Shown: positions 1 through 10,854, counted from the first letter of the stretch. The stretch is DNA of 64,000 nt from Lepraria neglecta (GCA_033220425.1 CM065649.1:4030001-4094000); one strand, 5' to 3'. The notes: generated from the sequence alone by a model not told the origin. Translations and numbers: made by a program.

Positions 1-922
1 TCATCTCTTTGGGGGCAGACCACAACGTCAAGATCGTCTCCCAGAAAACCCTCACGAATGTGAAAAATGTGAATGCGAAACTTGTAAAGCCAACAATCGA
101 GGATGCATAAGATATGGGGGCTAGTGTTGCCATTACACTCTGAAGAGAAGTAGCACGGGGTAAACAAATCCGAAATCTAAAAATATCTCTCCGAGTCCTG
201 CTTGCTTAATGACATTGCTAGAGTGAGTATACAATAAAGAGCTTACAACTCTTGAGGGACCATAGGCTTTCTATAAGACTAGAAGGAAAGCTGAGAAAGA
301 TCACACGGACATAGAGAAGCTCGTGGGCAGATAAACATTGTCAAATGACAGGATCACCGCGGAAGCGCGAAAACGGTGAGGTCACGGTGGTCATACCAAT
401 GACTATATCGACACAAAAACTATATGTGGACACCTCACCAACCACCTGTCTTTCTTCAACATTTGCTCGAAAAGTCTCGATCAAAGTTTGAAGCAAGATC
501 CTCATGGAGACAATTCTATTGTCGTGAAAGAAATTGGGCTTGCTTCTTCGATCATTGTAACTTTGTTTGGCGAAGGAATGAAATGTAATTAGTGGCCAGA
601 AACCAAGGATTTTCTGGACTAATTGATGGCTCCCAGCTCGCATCTTCAATGGATGGCATGTTTCAGCTAATGTCCGGTATAGTTGGCAATGGCATCGAGG
701 CAGAGAAAGCTAAGAAATCATGGTAGTGATTGGGGGGGAGATGCTTGGCGAGCGGTAAACGCGAGCATTGATGAAGTGAAGATGAAAGCGCTTAAGGTAG
801 GAAAATAAACACAGGACAAATCGTACCTGCCACTCATGGAACTTTTACGCTAGCATAATTGCCCGCCTACAGTTATTTCCAGCAAGGCCACACTTGTAGC
901 AAGCAACCTCTTTAAAGCAAGC
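1..922. other. Intergenic, no gene recognised
   Basis: I found no recognisable gene on either strand. The only open stretch (341-649, minus) codes for nothing familiar, lacks supporting splice sites and has no plausible partner exon. The last 100 bases are presumably the promoter of the gene that starts at 923. Confidence 0.5.
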
Positions 923-2237
923 ATGCATTGGGTACAATCGATTGTTATAGCATCTTGCCTCTCGTTGAGCCAATTTACCCAGGCATGGACTCCCATCGTC
1001 GTCAAAAATGTCACCACACTGGACCCGCAGCTTACTCCAGACGTTACTGATGTTTCGCGAGACGGTGGCTACTCAGTATTGATCAATGGCAACATTGTCT
1101 GGTTGTACGACGATACAGAGTGCATGGATTTCGAAGGCGATCAGCTCTCATTCGTCTCCAACACTGCATCATACCAAAAAATCAACGATAGCAACGTATC
1201 CGCCGCTACCGACTTTGGCGTCGTGAACCTAGGCAAGGATCAGAATGGTAACCCGAAGACAGCAATCCTTGCTGGCACCACGGTTGGCACGGGAGGCTGG
1301 ATCCCTTTCCAGCCTGATGAGCTTGACTTCAATGAGCAGATGAATGGCAAAGAGAGAGCGGCCATCTGTAAACTTCCTGCCACACATGCACTGGACTTGG
1401 GACTATGCTAATATAAGATCGACGGAAAGGCCAGGAACCTCACCAACATCCATCAACACCATGCAAGCATTCCTCTACGCACCGCTTGTGTATGTCGATA
1501 GCAAGCCACAGGATCCATCAAAGGAGTACCAGGCCCGAGGCATGACATTGATCACGATCACAGCGCCGGACTCTGGACCCATTGCAACCCGTCAAGGTGA
1601 TCTCATCATACCCGGGACCGAAGTTGCTTTTGGTGGTTTCTCAACACTGCTTGGCTACAAAAGTACGGATTCTGCAACTGACCCGGATGGTGGTGATAGG
1701 GATGTCTATTTACTTGGGATGACAAATAATGGCATTCAGCTAGCCCGAGCTCGTATCAACGATCTGACAGACTTCTCAAAGTACACATTCTGGAACCCAA
1801 AGAGCCAAAATTTCTCAACAAGCCCACCAACGCCAAGCGTCATCGACAACAGCCAGATGTACATGCCAGGCACATTCTCTTCTGGTAGCATTTTCTACAG
1901 CCCATACTTCCAGACGTTCATCATGGTGTATTTCAACAAAATGGTCGATTCGACGTTCTACATACGATACCTGCAGCTCGACGTTTCGCTAAGGAAAGGT
2001 GCAGTTTGGGTTGCTGGTGGCAAGAAAGGCAAAGGTATCGAAGCAGAAGACATAGAGGCGCTAGTCAAATACGCTTGGTCAGCCGAACAAACGCTGTACG
2101 CATCACCTCCAGGCCCTGGTGGGTTTAACTACGCGAGAATGACCCATTCGGAATTCTTCAACACACTCGTCGTCAGCTATCTGATGGTTTCTGCTGAGGT
2201 ACTTCTTGGAGGATGTCTCCCACGGGGAATGTGTTGA
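923..2237 (+). pseudogene. Secreted DUF4185-like protein, decayed
   Basis: The frame opens with a signal peptide (about 22 residues, hydrophobic core SIVIASCLSLS, cut after TQA). It continues with motifs I recall from fungal secreted DUF4185-type proteins: RDGGYSVLING, IVWLYDDTECMDFEG, GTGGWIPF, then in another frame PGTSPTSIN, YQARGMTL, DGGDRDVYL and ASPPGPGGFNYARMTH. The role of the family is unknown. The two halves are separated by what was clearly an intron (about 1368-1429, with a CTAAT branch site). The only GT donor now lies one base out, so splicing to the matching acceptor shifts the frame; a tryptophan codon (TG|G) seems to have lost a base at the junction. After FFNT the C-terminus no longer resembles the family and stops early. 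I infer a pseudogene; a rare splice form could still make the N-terminal half. Confidence 0.6.
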
Positions 2238-2388
2238 TTTGATATATCAATGCCGTAGCTCAGTAAACACAGATAATTTTGTGAAAGAAAACTCCTTGAA
2301 GCCCCTTCTACCAAGCCAATAGTACACCACGAAGGAAATTAATGCACCTCAGGACCCAAACCAACTAGCCTCGCCTTCTTCTCCATCG

Positions 2389-2478
2389 TCCTCATTCCCC
2401 TAATCGTCATCGTCATCATCATCGTCCTCATCGTCCTCATTCCCCTAATCGTCATCGTCATCATCATCGTCCTCATCG
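2389..2478. repeat. 45-bp tandem duplication over the HNH gene's stop codon
   Basis: Two perfect copies of a 45-bp unit lie at 2389-2433 and 2434-2478. Each is mostly TCATCG/TCCTCA triplets (poly-Asp/Glu on the minus strand) and each carries the same TAG stop. The first stop met by the minus-strand gene is at 2445, so the second unit is now 3' untranslated. Confidence 0.85.
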
Positions 2479-3830
2479 TCCTCGTCCTCGTCCTCGGCTT
2501 CGTCGTCCTCGGCTTCGTCGTCCTCGTCCTCGGCTTCGTCGTCCTCGTCTTCTTCGTCGTCTTCATCTTTCGCGGGATGGACCTCACGGATCGTCATGTT
2601 GACGATTATCACAGCTTCAGGGTCCGGTTTCTCGGCTACCTCATCAGCGTAAGCTTCTAGGAGATCCTCATACGTATGGCCCACTTCCTCTGCGAATCCC
2701 TGTAACATGACTTTGTCCATGAAAATTCCCTTAGTGCCCCAGTAAGCCCGATTGAACTCCTGTTTCAGCATTCCCCCCTGCTTTTCTTTGTGCGCCCTCC
2801 AGGAATTGCGAAGGACGGACGTGCAATACTGCCAATACAGGTATCGTGCCCTTGGACGGTGATCAGTCCTGAATAGGAGAGGCTTTCCATCCATTTCGAT
2901 CCATGTCTTATGGATTTCCCTTTTGGATTGCCCTGGGTAACAAGTGTCCATCATTCGGTGGGTAGAATCCAACACACGGATTTTGTATGGCTTAGGATAT
3001 AAGTTGCGCCATTCATCAACTTGATTCTCGCTCGGTCGATCCGGGATGTTTGGGACAATGGCCATCAGTCCCATAGAAATCCTTTTTTCCGCATCTCCAC
3101 ACAACAGCAACCCATTCTCTATGGCAAAGAGCTCATTGCGGTCATAAAGACCAAAGATATTATGCATGGCGGTCTGACCTAGGCTATATGGAAACATATG
3201 AGCAGCGATCACGTTCTGCTTGTCGACGTAATCTCCGATTACAGGGCACCACAGTTTAGGCATTTTGCGATCTGGGTGTTTGGCGCCACAGACAATGATT
3301 AGATTCTGACGAAACCTTCTCTGGGCTTTCGGGTCTTTGGTTCCCGCTCCTATGTTCTTGACGTTGAAACCTCTCGGACTCATGGTCCACTCTTGCATAA
3401 AATGCCTGCGTTTGACTTTATCGAAATCATCTTTGATGCTCCTTCGGTCTGCCTGCTCTCTGAACATTTGGGCATCCAGCTCATAAGACGCCTCTTTTTC
3501 GGCTAACTTCCGCGCTTCAGAGGTCTGTGCCTATGCCTCTTCGGTAGCATTTTCGGAACTTTGCATGAAGTTGGTCAAAGACTGTTTTCGACTTAGTCTA
3601 GCCTTTTTGCATTGCAGCTCTGAAAATTGGCTAATGTAGCCGAAGTAATCCGCATCGAATGACGATCTTGGCTTCAGAGGCTCCAGCTTGGAGGTCTTGG
3701 TCATGTCCTGGATCTTCTTTTCCAAGCTCTGCTTTCCCTTTCGATCTGCCTTTGTAAAAGCATCGAAATTTCTGTTGCTTGATAGCGGACATAGACTATG
3801 GTAAACTGAATTAGGAATTTGATACCTCAA
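2445..3830 (-). CDS. HNH-endonuclease-domain protein with acidic tail, interrupted by an in-frame TAG
   Basis: The minus-strand frame encodes a fungal HNH_2-type protein. Around residues 55-130 of the last open segment it reads LIIVCGAKHPDR, then VIAAHMFPYSLG, then IENGLLLC, the usual spacing of the first His, the middle region and the closing Asn/Cys part of these modules. The last 45 residues are almost pure Asp/Glu with AED repeats, produced by a triplet-rich tract. The frame runs from about 3830 to 2445 without a shift but contains one TAG at 3531-3533, where the neighbouring sequence would fit a CAG glutamine codon. Translation could restart at Met 3467, leaving 340 residues with the whole HNH part. 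The true 5' end is unclear: the open frame begins at TTG and a short upstream exon is possible. These proteins are common in plant-pathogenic Dothideomycetes; their role is unknown. Confidence 0.55.
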
Positions 3831-4393
3831 TTGGCTGACGAAGCTCCATTGCTCTCACAAACATCACTCAACGTACGACTGTTCGGCTCCTTCCTACGCC
3901 GGACATGACATCTGTGGCTACTGGGTTGGTAGCCGTCAGACAGCCACTTCATGACATACACTACGGGGTCGTTTGTTCTATAGATGCTCGATGGAACAAC
4001 GCACAATACTTGCTAGGTTGCTCTTAGGCAACCCCCAGGCTTTAGGGTTCCATTGTTTCGGGTGACCGGGAAAGGAAGATGAGGTTTGCCGAAGCCAGCA
4101 TACCTGGTACGTACGCTTGCAGATCTGTATTAATAGAGTAGAGTGCGAAGAGTATTAATCTGGGTATCAAATCCTCGAAGGATATGCTAGAAGAGCAAAA
4201 ATTGGTTTTCAGGTAACGAACAATGCTAAGCAAACATTTGCAGCGAATGACTTAACTAGAGCGCACAATCCCTTGAGAATTCTCGAACAGAGGCAGAAGT
4301 ACACAACATCCACGTTTGCGCCTACACCAGCAGTCGAACGGCCCTTGATCTATATGTTTATATTCACATGACGTGCTCGTCTCGACCGATGTT
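3831..4393. other. Intergenic, nothing recognised
   Basis: This lies between the HNH gene and the 3' end of the GGQ gene. It holds only short spurious frames and no repeat I could detect. Confidence 0.5.
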
Positions 4394-5173
4394 TTAGCGT
4401 CGAGAACCCGCCAGAGCTCTATTTCTATCCCTCTCCTTCTTCTCTTTCTGGCGAGCTATTCTGTCCTTTATGGATTTTGCCTCCTTTGCCTTTCTTTCCG
4501 TCCTCTTTTGGTTAGTAAAACGCATTCGTGCTTCGCGCGTACTCAATCTGCCTGGGGGAGGTTTTGGACTGGCAAATCACCCAAATAAGTACATGCACGC
4601 ATTGCAATCGGAGTTGTGACTGACAGGTCCTTGGGCGGTCCCTTGGCACTCCCTCCTCTGATGACGTTCTCTCCCGCTGTACGGAACACACTTGTGAGTT
4701 TCTTGAAGCATTCTTGGCGATTGAACCTTTGTTCACGATGCTCATCTGAGTGAATCACAATCGAATTCGATGAGGCAGCGTAGTATGGTGTAGATTTGAT
4801 CGTGTCGATGACTTCCATCGGAGCATGCTTTTGTAATTTATCGAGTGGTGTGAAGATGGTGGCCTTCGAATTCACTCTATTCTCGCAATACGTTAGAACT
4901 CGTTATCGAGTTTTGAGGGTCGGGCTACTACTTGTTAACATTTTGGCCACCAGAACCCGAAGATCTGCTGTATTTGGTCTCCGTGATAGACGGTGGGATC
5001 AACTCTGGATTGTCGTTGAAAGATGTCAACCATATCTCTGCTGCAGAGGCTCGACTTTTCGCTGCGTCATCAGTTTGCTTTCGAGAAGAAAAAGAACGAG
5101 ACAATGGGATAGATGATAAATTTTGATGCGTGATAGATAAGGCACTGGATGCCACTATAGCTTGACGGATCAT
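4394..5173 (-). CDS. Mitochondrial class I release-factor-like peptidyl-tRNA hydrolase (ICT1/Pth4 type)
   Basis: A three-exon gene on the minus strand, about 200 residues. Exon 1 (5173-4932) has a Ser/Arg-rich, presumably mitochondrial, leader and the hallmark SSGSGGQNVNK, with GGQ at about residues 75-77. Exon 2 starts at 4876 (intron 4877-4931) and continues VNSKATIF, PYYAASSNSIVIHSDEHR, FKKL. A second intron (about 4505-4620, branch site TACTAAC) joins a short exon ending at 4394 that is very Lys/Arg-rich (RKAKEAKSIKDRIARQKEKK). That basic tail binds the ribosome in this family. Such proteins use GGQ to hydrolyse peptidyl-tRNA on stalled mitochondrial ribosomes. The usual GPGGQ has Ser for Pro here. 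The exact donor of intron 2 is uncertain (4620 or 4624), changing length by two residues. Confidence 0.8.
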
Positions 5174-6019
5174 TAGAGCAACTTTGCAGATGCAATTGGT
5201 CTCTCTTTCGTCTGCTCTGGGAAGAACGGGCCCTAAGGGCCTAAAGTATTTGAGACCGATCTGCCCATCTCCGCCTGTATGATAGGCACCAATGAAGCAA
5301 TGGAGGTGACAGACGGCTGGGTTTAGCTATTCCTTGTCTGGCAGGTCATTAGGCCCCTTATTCACCGAGGAGGCGGATAGTGCATGCAGGAGAACATTCT
5401 TGGGCATAAGGATCAACCTGGCGTCGCTCTAGATCGCTGGGTGACGTGTGGGGGAGAGAAAGATGTATTCTAGGGAACCTAGGAAGGTTTTAGCGGTACG
5501 CCGGCTGGATTGGTCCCCAGCGGCAGCGGTAGGAGACCCGCGATTTTAGCCCTGTCAGGCTTTTCTCCTGAGACTCAGTCTCACACAACCTATAACTCTT
5601 TCAATTACACACTGTTGTTGATTTCGTCTCATCACACCGACGGTTGGAGGCACTCTGGATGCTATGTAACCAGGCTCTCGAGCAACGATGAGATGTCTCA
5701 CAGAGATCACGGGGTGAGGACGAAGTTGTACTAAAAGATGGCAGCATCATGCATGACCCTTTTCATAGCCTACAGACTTGTCCAAGTGCGGTCTATACGA
5801 GTGACAGAATGCATTGCGGACACAGTGTCTCGGAGGAGCTAAGTTACAGGCAGGAGGTTCCGATGCAAGGGGTGGTCTCACTTCAGCTGAAACTCGATTG
5901 GTACCAGAGCACGGGTATCATTAACGCAGCACCTAAAGTGCAAAGCAACGGTCTATATGTATAATGTACAACGCAGAAATCAACAGTGATGGAAGCAGCA
6001 ATGAGCAGAATCCGACCAA
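5174..6019. other. Intergenic
   Basis: This holds the upstream region of the GGQ gene and the 3' flank of the gene ending at 6020. There are only short spurious frames and no structure that I can support. Confidence 0.45.
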
Positions 6020-7324
6020 TCAACGCGAATGCCATGGACGTTCCTCCCCGTATCGACTCCTCCTTGGCACACCATCAACCGTGTTTCGTCTCCTCAGGCC
6101 ATCACCAGCGTATCTGTTATAAGCCATTGGTGGGCGTCGCCTTTCTCTCTCAATCGACTCTCGGATGAAACGCTCGCCCCTGTCCCCCATATTTTCTCCA
6201 TACCGTACTGCAGGTTCTTGACGAGGTCGGCGAGGGATGCCGGCTCCGCGCAGGCGGTCGAGACGCTCTTGTTCTGCCCGCCGGTTGTTCTCCTCTCGGA
6301 GTCGTCGCGCTCTTTCAGCTGCTCTGATACGATCAATGTCTTCCCTCTCTTGACGTGCCCTTGCTTGATCCCTTTCTTGATCTCTTGCCCGGTCTCTCGC
6401 TCGATCTCTCTCACGGTCCTCTTGCTCTTGTCGTCTTCTTGCTCTTTCCGCTGACTCAATCCGTCTTCTTTCTTCGAACTCAATACGCCTCTGTGCCTCT
6501 TCTCGCGCTCTCTCACGACGCTCGTACCTTTCCAGCCGTATAGCTCGCTCACGAGCGTCCTGCTCTTGTCTGGCAACCCTTTCTTCATGTTGGCGGCGTT
6601 CTCTTTCCAGGACTTCCCTCTTCTCCGCCTCGTATCTACTCACTGGGGAGAGGCTTCGGGATTTGCGTTGGTGGCGGCGAGATGCTTTCGGTGGAGAAGA
6701 TGAATCATCGTGGTTGCCTGCGTGATGGATATCGACTGGTCTTGTTGTCCGTCTTTGAGGTCTTGGCTCCCGATCCCGTTCACGAGGGCGCCGGTCTGGT
6801 TCCCGATGGCGATCCTTCCGACGAGGCTCAATGGGAATGATCTCTGGCGATAGGGGCCGATTCGGCATTGCTGCCGGTTCTGCTGCCTGTGGCGAATAAT
6901 ATTGTGGTGGTGTTGGTGCCCGTGGTGGATAATAGACGGTTGCTGGTCGGTTGTCTTGCAGCGGCAGCTTTCGTCTGTTCTTGACGAAGACTTTCTTTCC
7001 GTTAGGCTTTACAGACTTCGAAGAGCCTGGCTTGAAGGCCTCGAACAGACTTGCAAACAAACCTTTTGGTCTTTCCCTGTCTTCTCGACGAGAGCGTGGC
7101 CTCTCTGATCCAGGATGTGTGTTGACATTATAGCGTGGTCCAGCAGCCCCACGAATCTCTCCGGTACGCCTCTCCGCTACTGCTGGGCGTTCTTCGAACG
7201 TATTTCTTCGTTGTGTATTTCTGCATGGCTGGCTCGGTGTTCCCTGACGGCAATTCACCAACTGCTCTCCTGGTTCGCGGGTCCCATCTGGATGAACGAT
7301 TTCGTATAATTCAATCGTGCACAT
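6020..7324 (-). CDS. Arg/Glu-rich coiled-coil protein of unknown function
   Basis: A single-exon, 434-residue protein. The N-terminus MCTIELYEIVHPDGTREPGEQ followed by a Cys-containing stretch (NCRQGTP, QPCRN) is a start seen in many uncharacterised ascomycete proteins. The middle (about 80-200) is proline- and arginine-rich and looks disordered. Residues about 225-400 are a charged repeat of RERE, EERR and ARDRARDQ type, likely a long helix or coiled coil with nuclear-protein-like composition. There is no enzyme motif and no membrane segment. I do not recognise a function. The start is firm because the conserved MCTIE opening coincides with the first ATG. Confidence 0.7.
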   Translation of the reverse strand: MCTIELYEIVHPDGTREPGEQLVNCRQGTPSQPCRNTQRRNTFEERPAVAERRTGEIRGAAGPRYNVNTHPGSERPRSRREDRERPKGLFASLFEAFKPGSSKSVKPNGKKVFVKNRRKLPLQDNRPATVYYPPRAPTPPQYYSPQAAEPAAMPNRPLSPEIIPIEPRRKDRHREPDRRPRERDREPRPQRRTTRPVDIHHAGNHDDSSSPPKASRRHQRKSRSLSPVSRYEAEKREVLERERRQHEERVARQEQDARERAIRLERYERRERAREEAQRRIEFEERRRIESAERARRRQEQEDRERDRARDRARDQERDQARARQEREDIDRIRAAERARRLREENNRRAEQERLDRLRGAGIPRRPRQEPAVRYGENMGDRGERFIRESIERERRRPPMAYNRYAGDGLRRRNTVDGVPRRSRYGEERPWHSR

Positions 7325-9602
7325 CTGACTCTGGGGAGCCTTCGACTTTTGTGTTACTTTTTCCGCTTCTTTTTGGGATGGTAAGATGATTTTCGCGGCT
7401 GGAGGTTTTCTGGAGACATAAAGCTAAGCTGACATAGCCCAAGCCTTTGGTGCTATGTCGGTAGGTATTTACGTGGTCCTTGAAAGGCTGTTGTGTTGAA
7501 AGATGAATGTGAACCGGTTGGGACTTTCTAGCAGAAGATTGGATGTGGTTGACTTTATGAATGATTGGAGCCTGAAATGAAACAGTCGAAAAGGCGAAGG
7601 ATGGCCTCTAGACTTTATAATCTTGGTATGTATGATACCATGCGTGTATGACCTAGTCTTGTGAGGGCTGCGCTAAATCTATTCGAGGCTGTGTGTGGCT
7701 CAGCTCATTGGTGGGAAGCTGCGCAAAATCCTACAGCGTCAAAAAGAATTGCTTATTCCTGACTTAGAATATTGGATAGGCTCTCTGTGAAGCTCCCCTC
7801 GTTTGATCATAGGAATTAACAACAAGGGCAGCTGCAGAAGTGGGTTTCCCCCTTCCAAGCGGGCATCAACGGATGGTCAGCGCCCTTGGTGCCCTCGGCC
7901 GACATCGCTTTGGGGGCCGAACCGCCCAAAGCACCCCCCAACCACCAACATTCAAATTTTTTACGCCGCAGCCACCACCTATTATTGACATCTGCAACTT
8001 CTTTTGGCATGATTACTCAACGCATAAATGCAAGTCGTAACGAAATTTGATGATTTTGCGCCATCCGTTGGTCCCTGCGGCGGCCTCTTGCATCCTTGCG
8101 AAGGAAACGGCTCCTAAACACAGCCTGTGCGCCATTGATTTTCAATGTTCGAGGCTCAACCCACCGTGGCGTATGTATCACATGCTTCTAGAAAAATCTC
8201 AGCGAACAGTAGGTTCAAAGGTACCAGCTCGGCCGAGTGACTGGCAGGCTGTTTTTCAGCCTCAGCACTGCTAATGCGCCTTCCCGCTGTTAGAGCTGAC
8301 ATGTAGCATCCTAATGTAATTGCCACCGTAAGAAATTTTCTTATATAGGGCGAAACCCGGCAACTTTGATTCCGTTGAATTTTCTTGTTTTCTTCGAGCT
8401 AAGCTACACAAGGATTCGTCATGCGAGGGTTTATCTACCAGCAAAGGATGCCAGGCAGATGCATTACAAGGTGAGTCATGCCTCCTGCTAACAAGAAAAG
8501 AAGCCTTTGTATACAGTCTTCATGCTGTGCCGTAATTCCTGGTTGAGAATTGGCAGAATCGAAAGATGGCCTGTTGGCTATGGAAGTTGTGATTGTCTGT
8601 CCCAACTCCAATTGACGCTTCCTCGTGGGAATCTGGCCCGGCAAAATGTTTTTTTGAGACCATCTCCTCTTGTATACTGTTGCAAGCGAAGGAGCTGTAT
8701 CTGGCGTTGGAAAGGCTTTAGCTGGAGTGAAGTCTATGTTACTTCGCTACGCCATGGGTAATAGTCCTGTAGTGCTGGTATCTATGCCCTGCCTTCGCCA
8801 GATTTTAAAGCATTTTGAGTTGTGAGACAAGTATTATTACAGCATCAATGACTATTACCGAACTAGCGGCGCAATGAGAAAATTTATGAGATGGCTTTCG
8901 CTGTTGACTCCAAATAATTCGGGAAGCAGGTTGCAGCACCATGAAAGCCACACAATAGCAAATCTCTGAACAACAAAATCCAGTTGCTGTGTTCGATTCC
9001 TCAAAGTCACTCTTGCGTTCTTGCTCTGGTACCATACCTGCGGTGACAACTTTTAGGAAGTCTATTCTGTGTATCTATTCCTCATCTCCACACGAGAATT
9101 ATCGGGCACAAGCAGTCTAATGGATCAAGCTGACAGAGCTCATCCAATTATGTCCACCAGTATATCCGATATCCAGTCTCAATGAAGCACCGACGATAGT
9201 CCTAGGCGTACTTCAGGTGGTCTCTGCAGTTAACGGTATGGTGAACTTTAAGGGCATACTTCCAGACATCCTGAGCCAGACCTAGCCGCCCACTCAAATT
9301 CAGCCATCAGGCTACCCGGAACCCAACAAGCATACCGCTAAGGAACCCTCCGGAAGCCAGATGTCGCATGATGTAGCTCTTGTTTCTCATGTGCGACATG
9401 CATACAGCAGGCTTCTAGACGTTACATAACAGGGTGGCAGCTGTCAAGGACCGTCACACTGCAGAATAGAACTGGGATGGTGTGGTAGTGGAACGCCTGA
9501 GGCTTGCACAGCCCAGGCTCTTGAAAGATCAGCTCTCGCTTACCTAGGAGGGCATAGCCCTGGCTGCTCCCCGAACGACGCGATCTTTAGGTGGGGCTCT
9601 CG
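7325..9602. other. Gene-free stretch of 2.3 kb
   Basis: I saw no gene on either strand. The part next to 7324 is the promoter and 5' leader of the preceding gene. An imperfect hairpin (ATGTCGCA near 9359, TGCGACAT near 9393) is the only structure noted. Confidence 0.45.
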
Positions 9603-9823
9603 CGGGGTAAAAATAAGTTTGACGATCTGGAAGGGCGAGCAGTAAATCGCGTACTTAAATAACACCAAGAATAATAGAGTTATAAACTCGCAACTGCGGA
9701 GCAGACTACTCAAAGTCAATCAAGCTATAATTTATGTACCAAAAATTTCTTGATAAAATCTATTGTCGAGAAGTTATTATGTGCTGAAGCAGTTCCCAGA
9801 ACGGCAAACTAATTTTTACCCTG
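9603..9823. mobile_element. MITE-like element, 221 bp, with terminal inverted repeats
   Basis: The left end (from 9603) reads CGGGGTAAAAATAAGTTTGA and the right end, reverse-complemented from 9823, reads CAGGGTAAAAATTAGTTTGC. The match goes on through CG(A/T)TCTGG, so about 30 bp pair with about five mismatches. The interior is AT-rich and non-coding. No clean target duplication flanks it, so the superfamily is open; ends of CAGGG type occur in hAT elements. It lies 192 bp upstream of the GST start codon, in its promoter. Confidence 0.6.
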
Positions 9824-10015
9824 GGGAGGGGTTCAGCGGCTGCTTGGAAACTTTCAGGGCCGTCCAGCCACCTTTTGGGCACCCCAAGTTGGAGGGGCGC
9901 TGCGAGGTTATGTCATTGTTGACTTTCATCTCATCCTTCAATCAATACCGTCCACGATGTACCTCCTCCGCAACCACAACCTCCTCTGCAAACCACCCCC
10001 AAACCCCTATCCACA

Positions 10016-10681
10016 ATGCCCCTAACAATCCACCACCTTTCCCGCTCCCAATCCGAACGTATAATCTGGCTCTGTGAAGAACTTGCACTCCCCTACGACC
10101 TAAAAGTCTACGCCCGCTCCCCCCTCCTCGCACCACCTGAGCTTAAAGCGCTACATCCTCTCGAAACTGCTCCAATCATCACGGATGAAGAAATCACCCT
10201 CGCCGAATCCGGCGCCATTGCAGAATACATCCTAACCAAATACGCCCACGGGCGCCTCCAAATCCCCCCCTCAGAAGGCAAAAAATATGCAGAATACCTC
10301 TACTGGTTGCATTTCGCAAACGGGACGCTGCAGTTGAGTGTGAGTCGGACGATGTATTTCCGCGTTGCGAAATTGCCTGCCGACAACTCTGTCGAGAATA
10401 TGGTGATTGCGAGGAGGGAACATGCGCTTAAATTGCTGGATGAGCGGTTGAGGGAGAATGAGTGGTTGGCTGGGGAGGTGTTTACGGCAGCAGATGTTAT
10501 GAATGTGGTTAGTTTGACTACGCTGAGGATTTTCGTGCCGTACAGCCTCGAAGCGTACCCCAACATTGTCAAGTACTTGCAGCGGATTGGTGCAAGAGAA
10601 GGGTACAAGAGGGCGATGGAGAAGGGGGATCCTGGCTTCAAGCCCATTTTGGGAGCGGAGGCGCCGGAGAGTGTGATGTAA
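10016..10681 (+). CDS. Glutathione S-transferase
   Basis: A single exon of 221 residues, typical length for a cytosolic GST. Residues 1-80 form the thioredoxin-like glutathione-binding domain: the opening LTIHHLSRSQSERIIWLCEE, a cis-proline loop (ETAPIITD, near 55) and the glutathione-contacting ESGAIAEYI (about 64-72). The rest is the helical substrate-binding domain (NEWLAGEVFTAADVMN is the conserved capping-box region). It should conjugate glutathione to electrophiles or reduce peroxides. It is closest to the fungal Gtt1-like group, but the substrate cannot be read from sequence. It converges on CBP3 with 173 bp between stop codons. A MITE-like element sits in its promoter. Confidence 0.9.
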   Translation: MPLTIHHLSRSQSERIIWLCEELALPYDLKVYARSPLLAPPELKALHPLETAPIITDEEITLAESGAIAEYILTKYAHGRLQIPPSEGKKYAEYLYWLHFANGTLQLSVSRTMYFRVAKLPADNSVENMVIARREHALKLLDERLRENEWLAGEVFTAADVMNVVSLTTLRIFVPYSLEAYPNIVKYLQRIGAREGYKRAMEKGDPGFKPILGAEAPESVM

Positions 10682-10854
10682 TGAGGGAGGTGGACGGTCG
10701 GTGTACATTATTTGGTGTCCTGACTTGAATGCGAAAAGAGCCTGTACATATGAGGAAGCTAGCGGACTAGGTACATAGCTGAGCAATAGCTACAGAAAGT
10801 AGCCTTAGCCAGTTCACAAGGTATATATTTCACGCTCCACCAACGCAAACATCA

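Noticed and set aside
341-649. Open minus-strand frame of 102 codons
   Set aside because: No recognisable motif, no partner exons and no support from neighbours; likely chance.
2339-2587. Arg/Thr repeat frame (TRTTKPRTTKPR)
   Set aside because: It is the out-of-frame shadow of the triplet repeat that encodes the acidic tail of the HNH gene.
6029-7389. Several plus-strand frames over the Arg/Glu-rich gene
   Set aside because: They mirror codons of the minus-strand gene, whose composition is low-complexity; none has its own motif.
7803-8040. Short frames near 7.8-8.0 kb, one with PPTTNIQIFYAAATT
   Set aside because: No start context, no family likeness and no splice partner.
9359-9400. Imperfect hairpin ATGTCGCA...TGCGACAT
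   Set aside because: Short arms with mismatches and nothing around to give it meaning; expected by chance in 64 kb.
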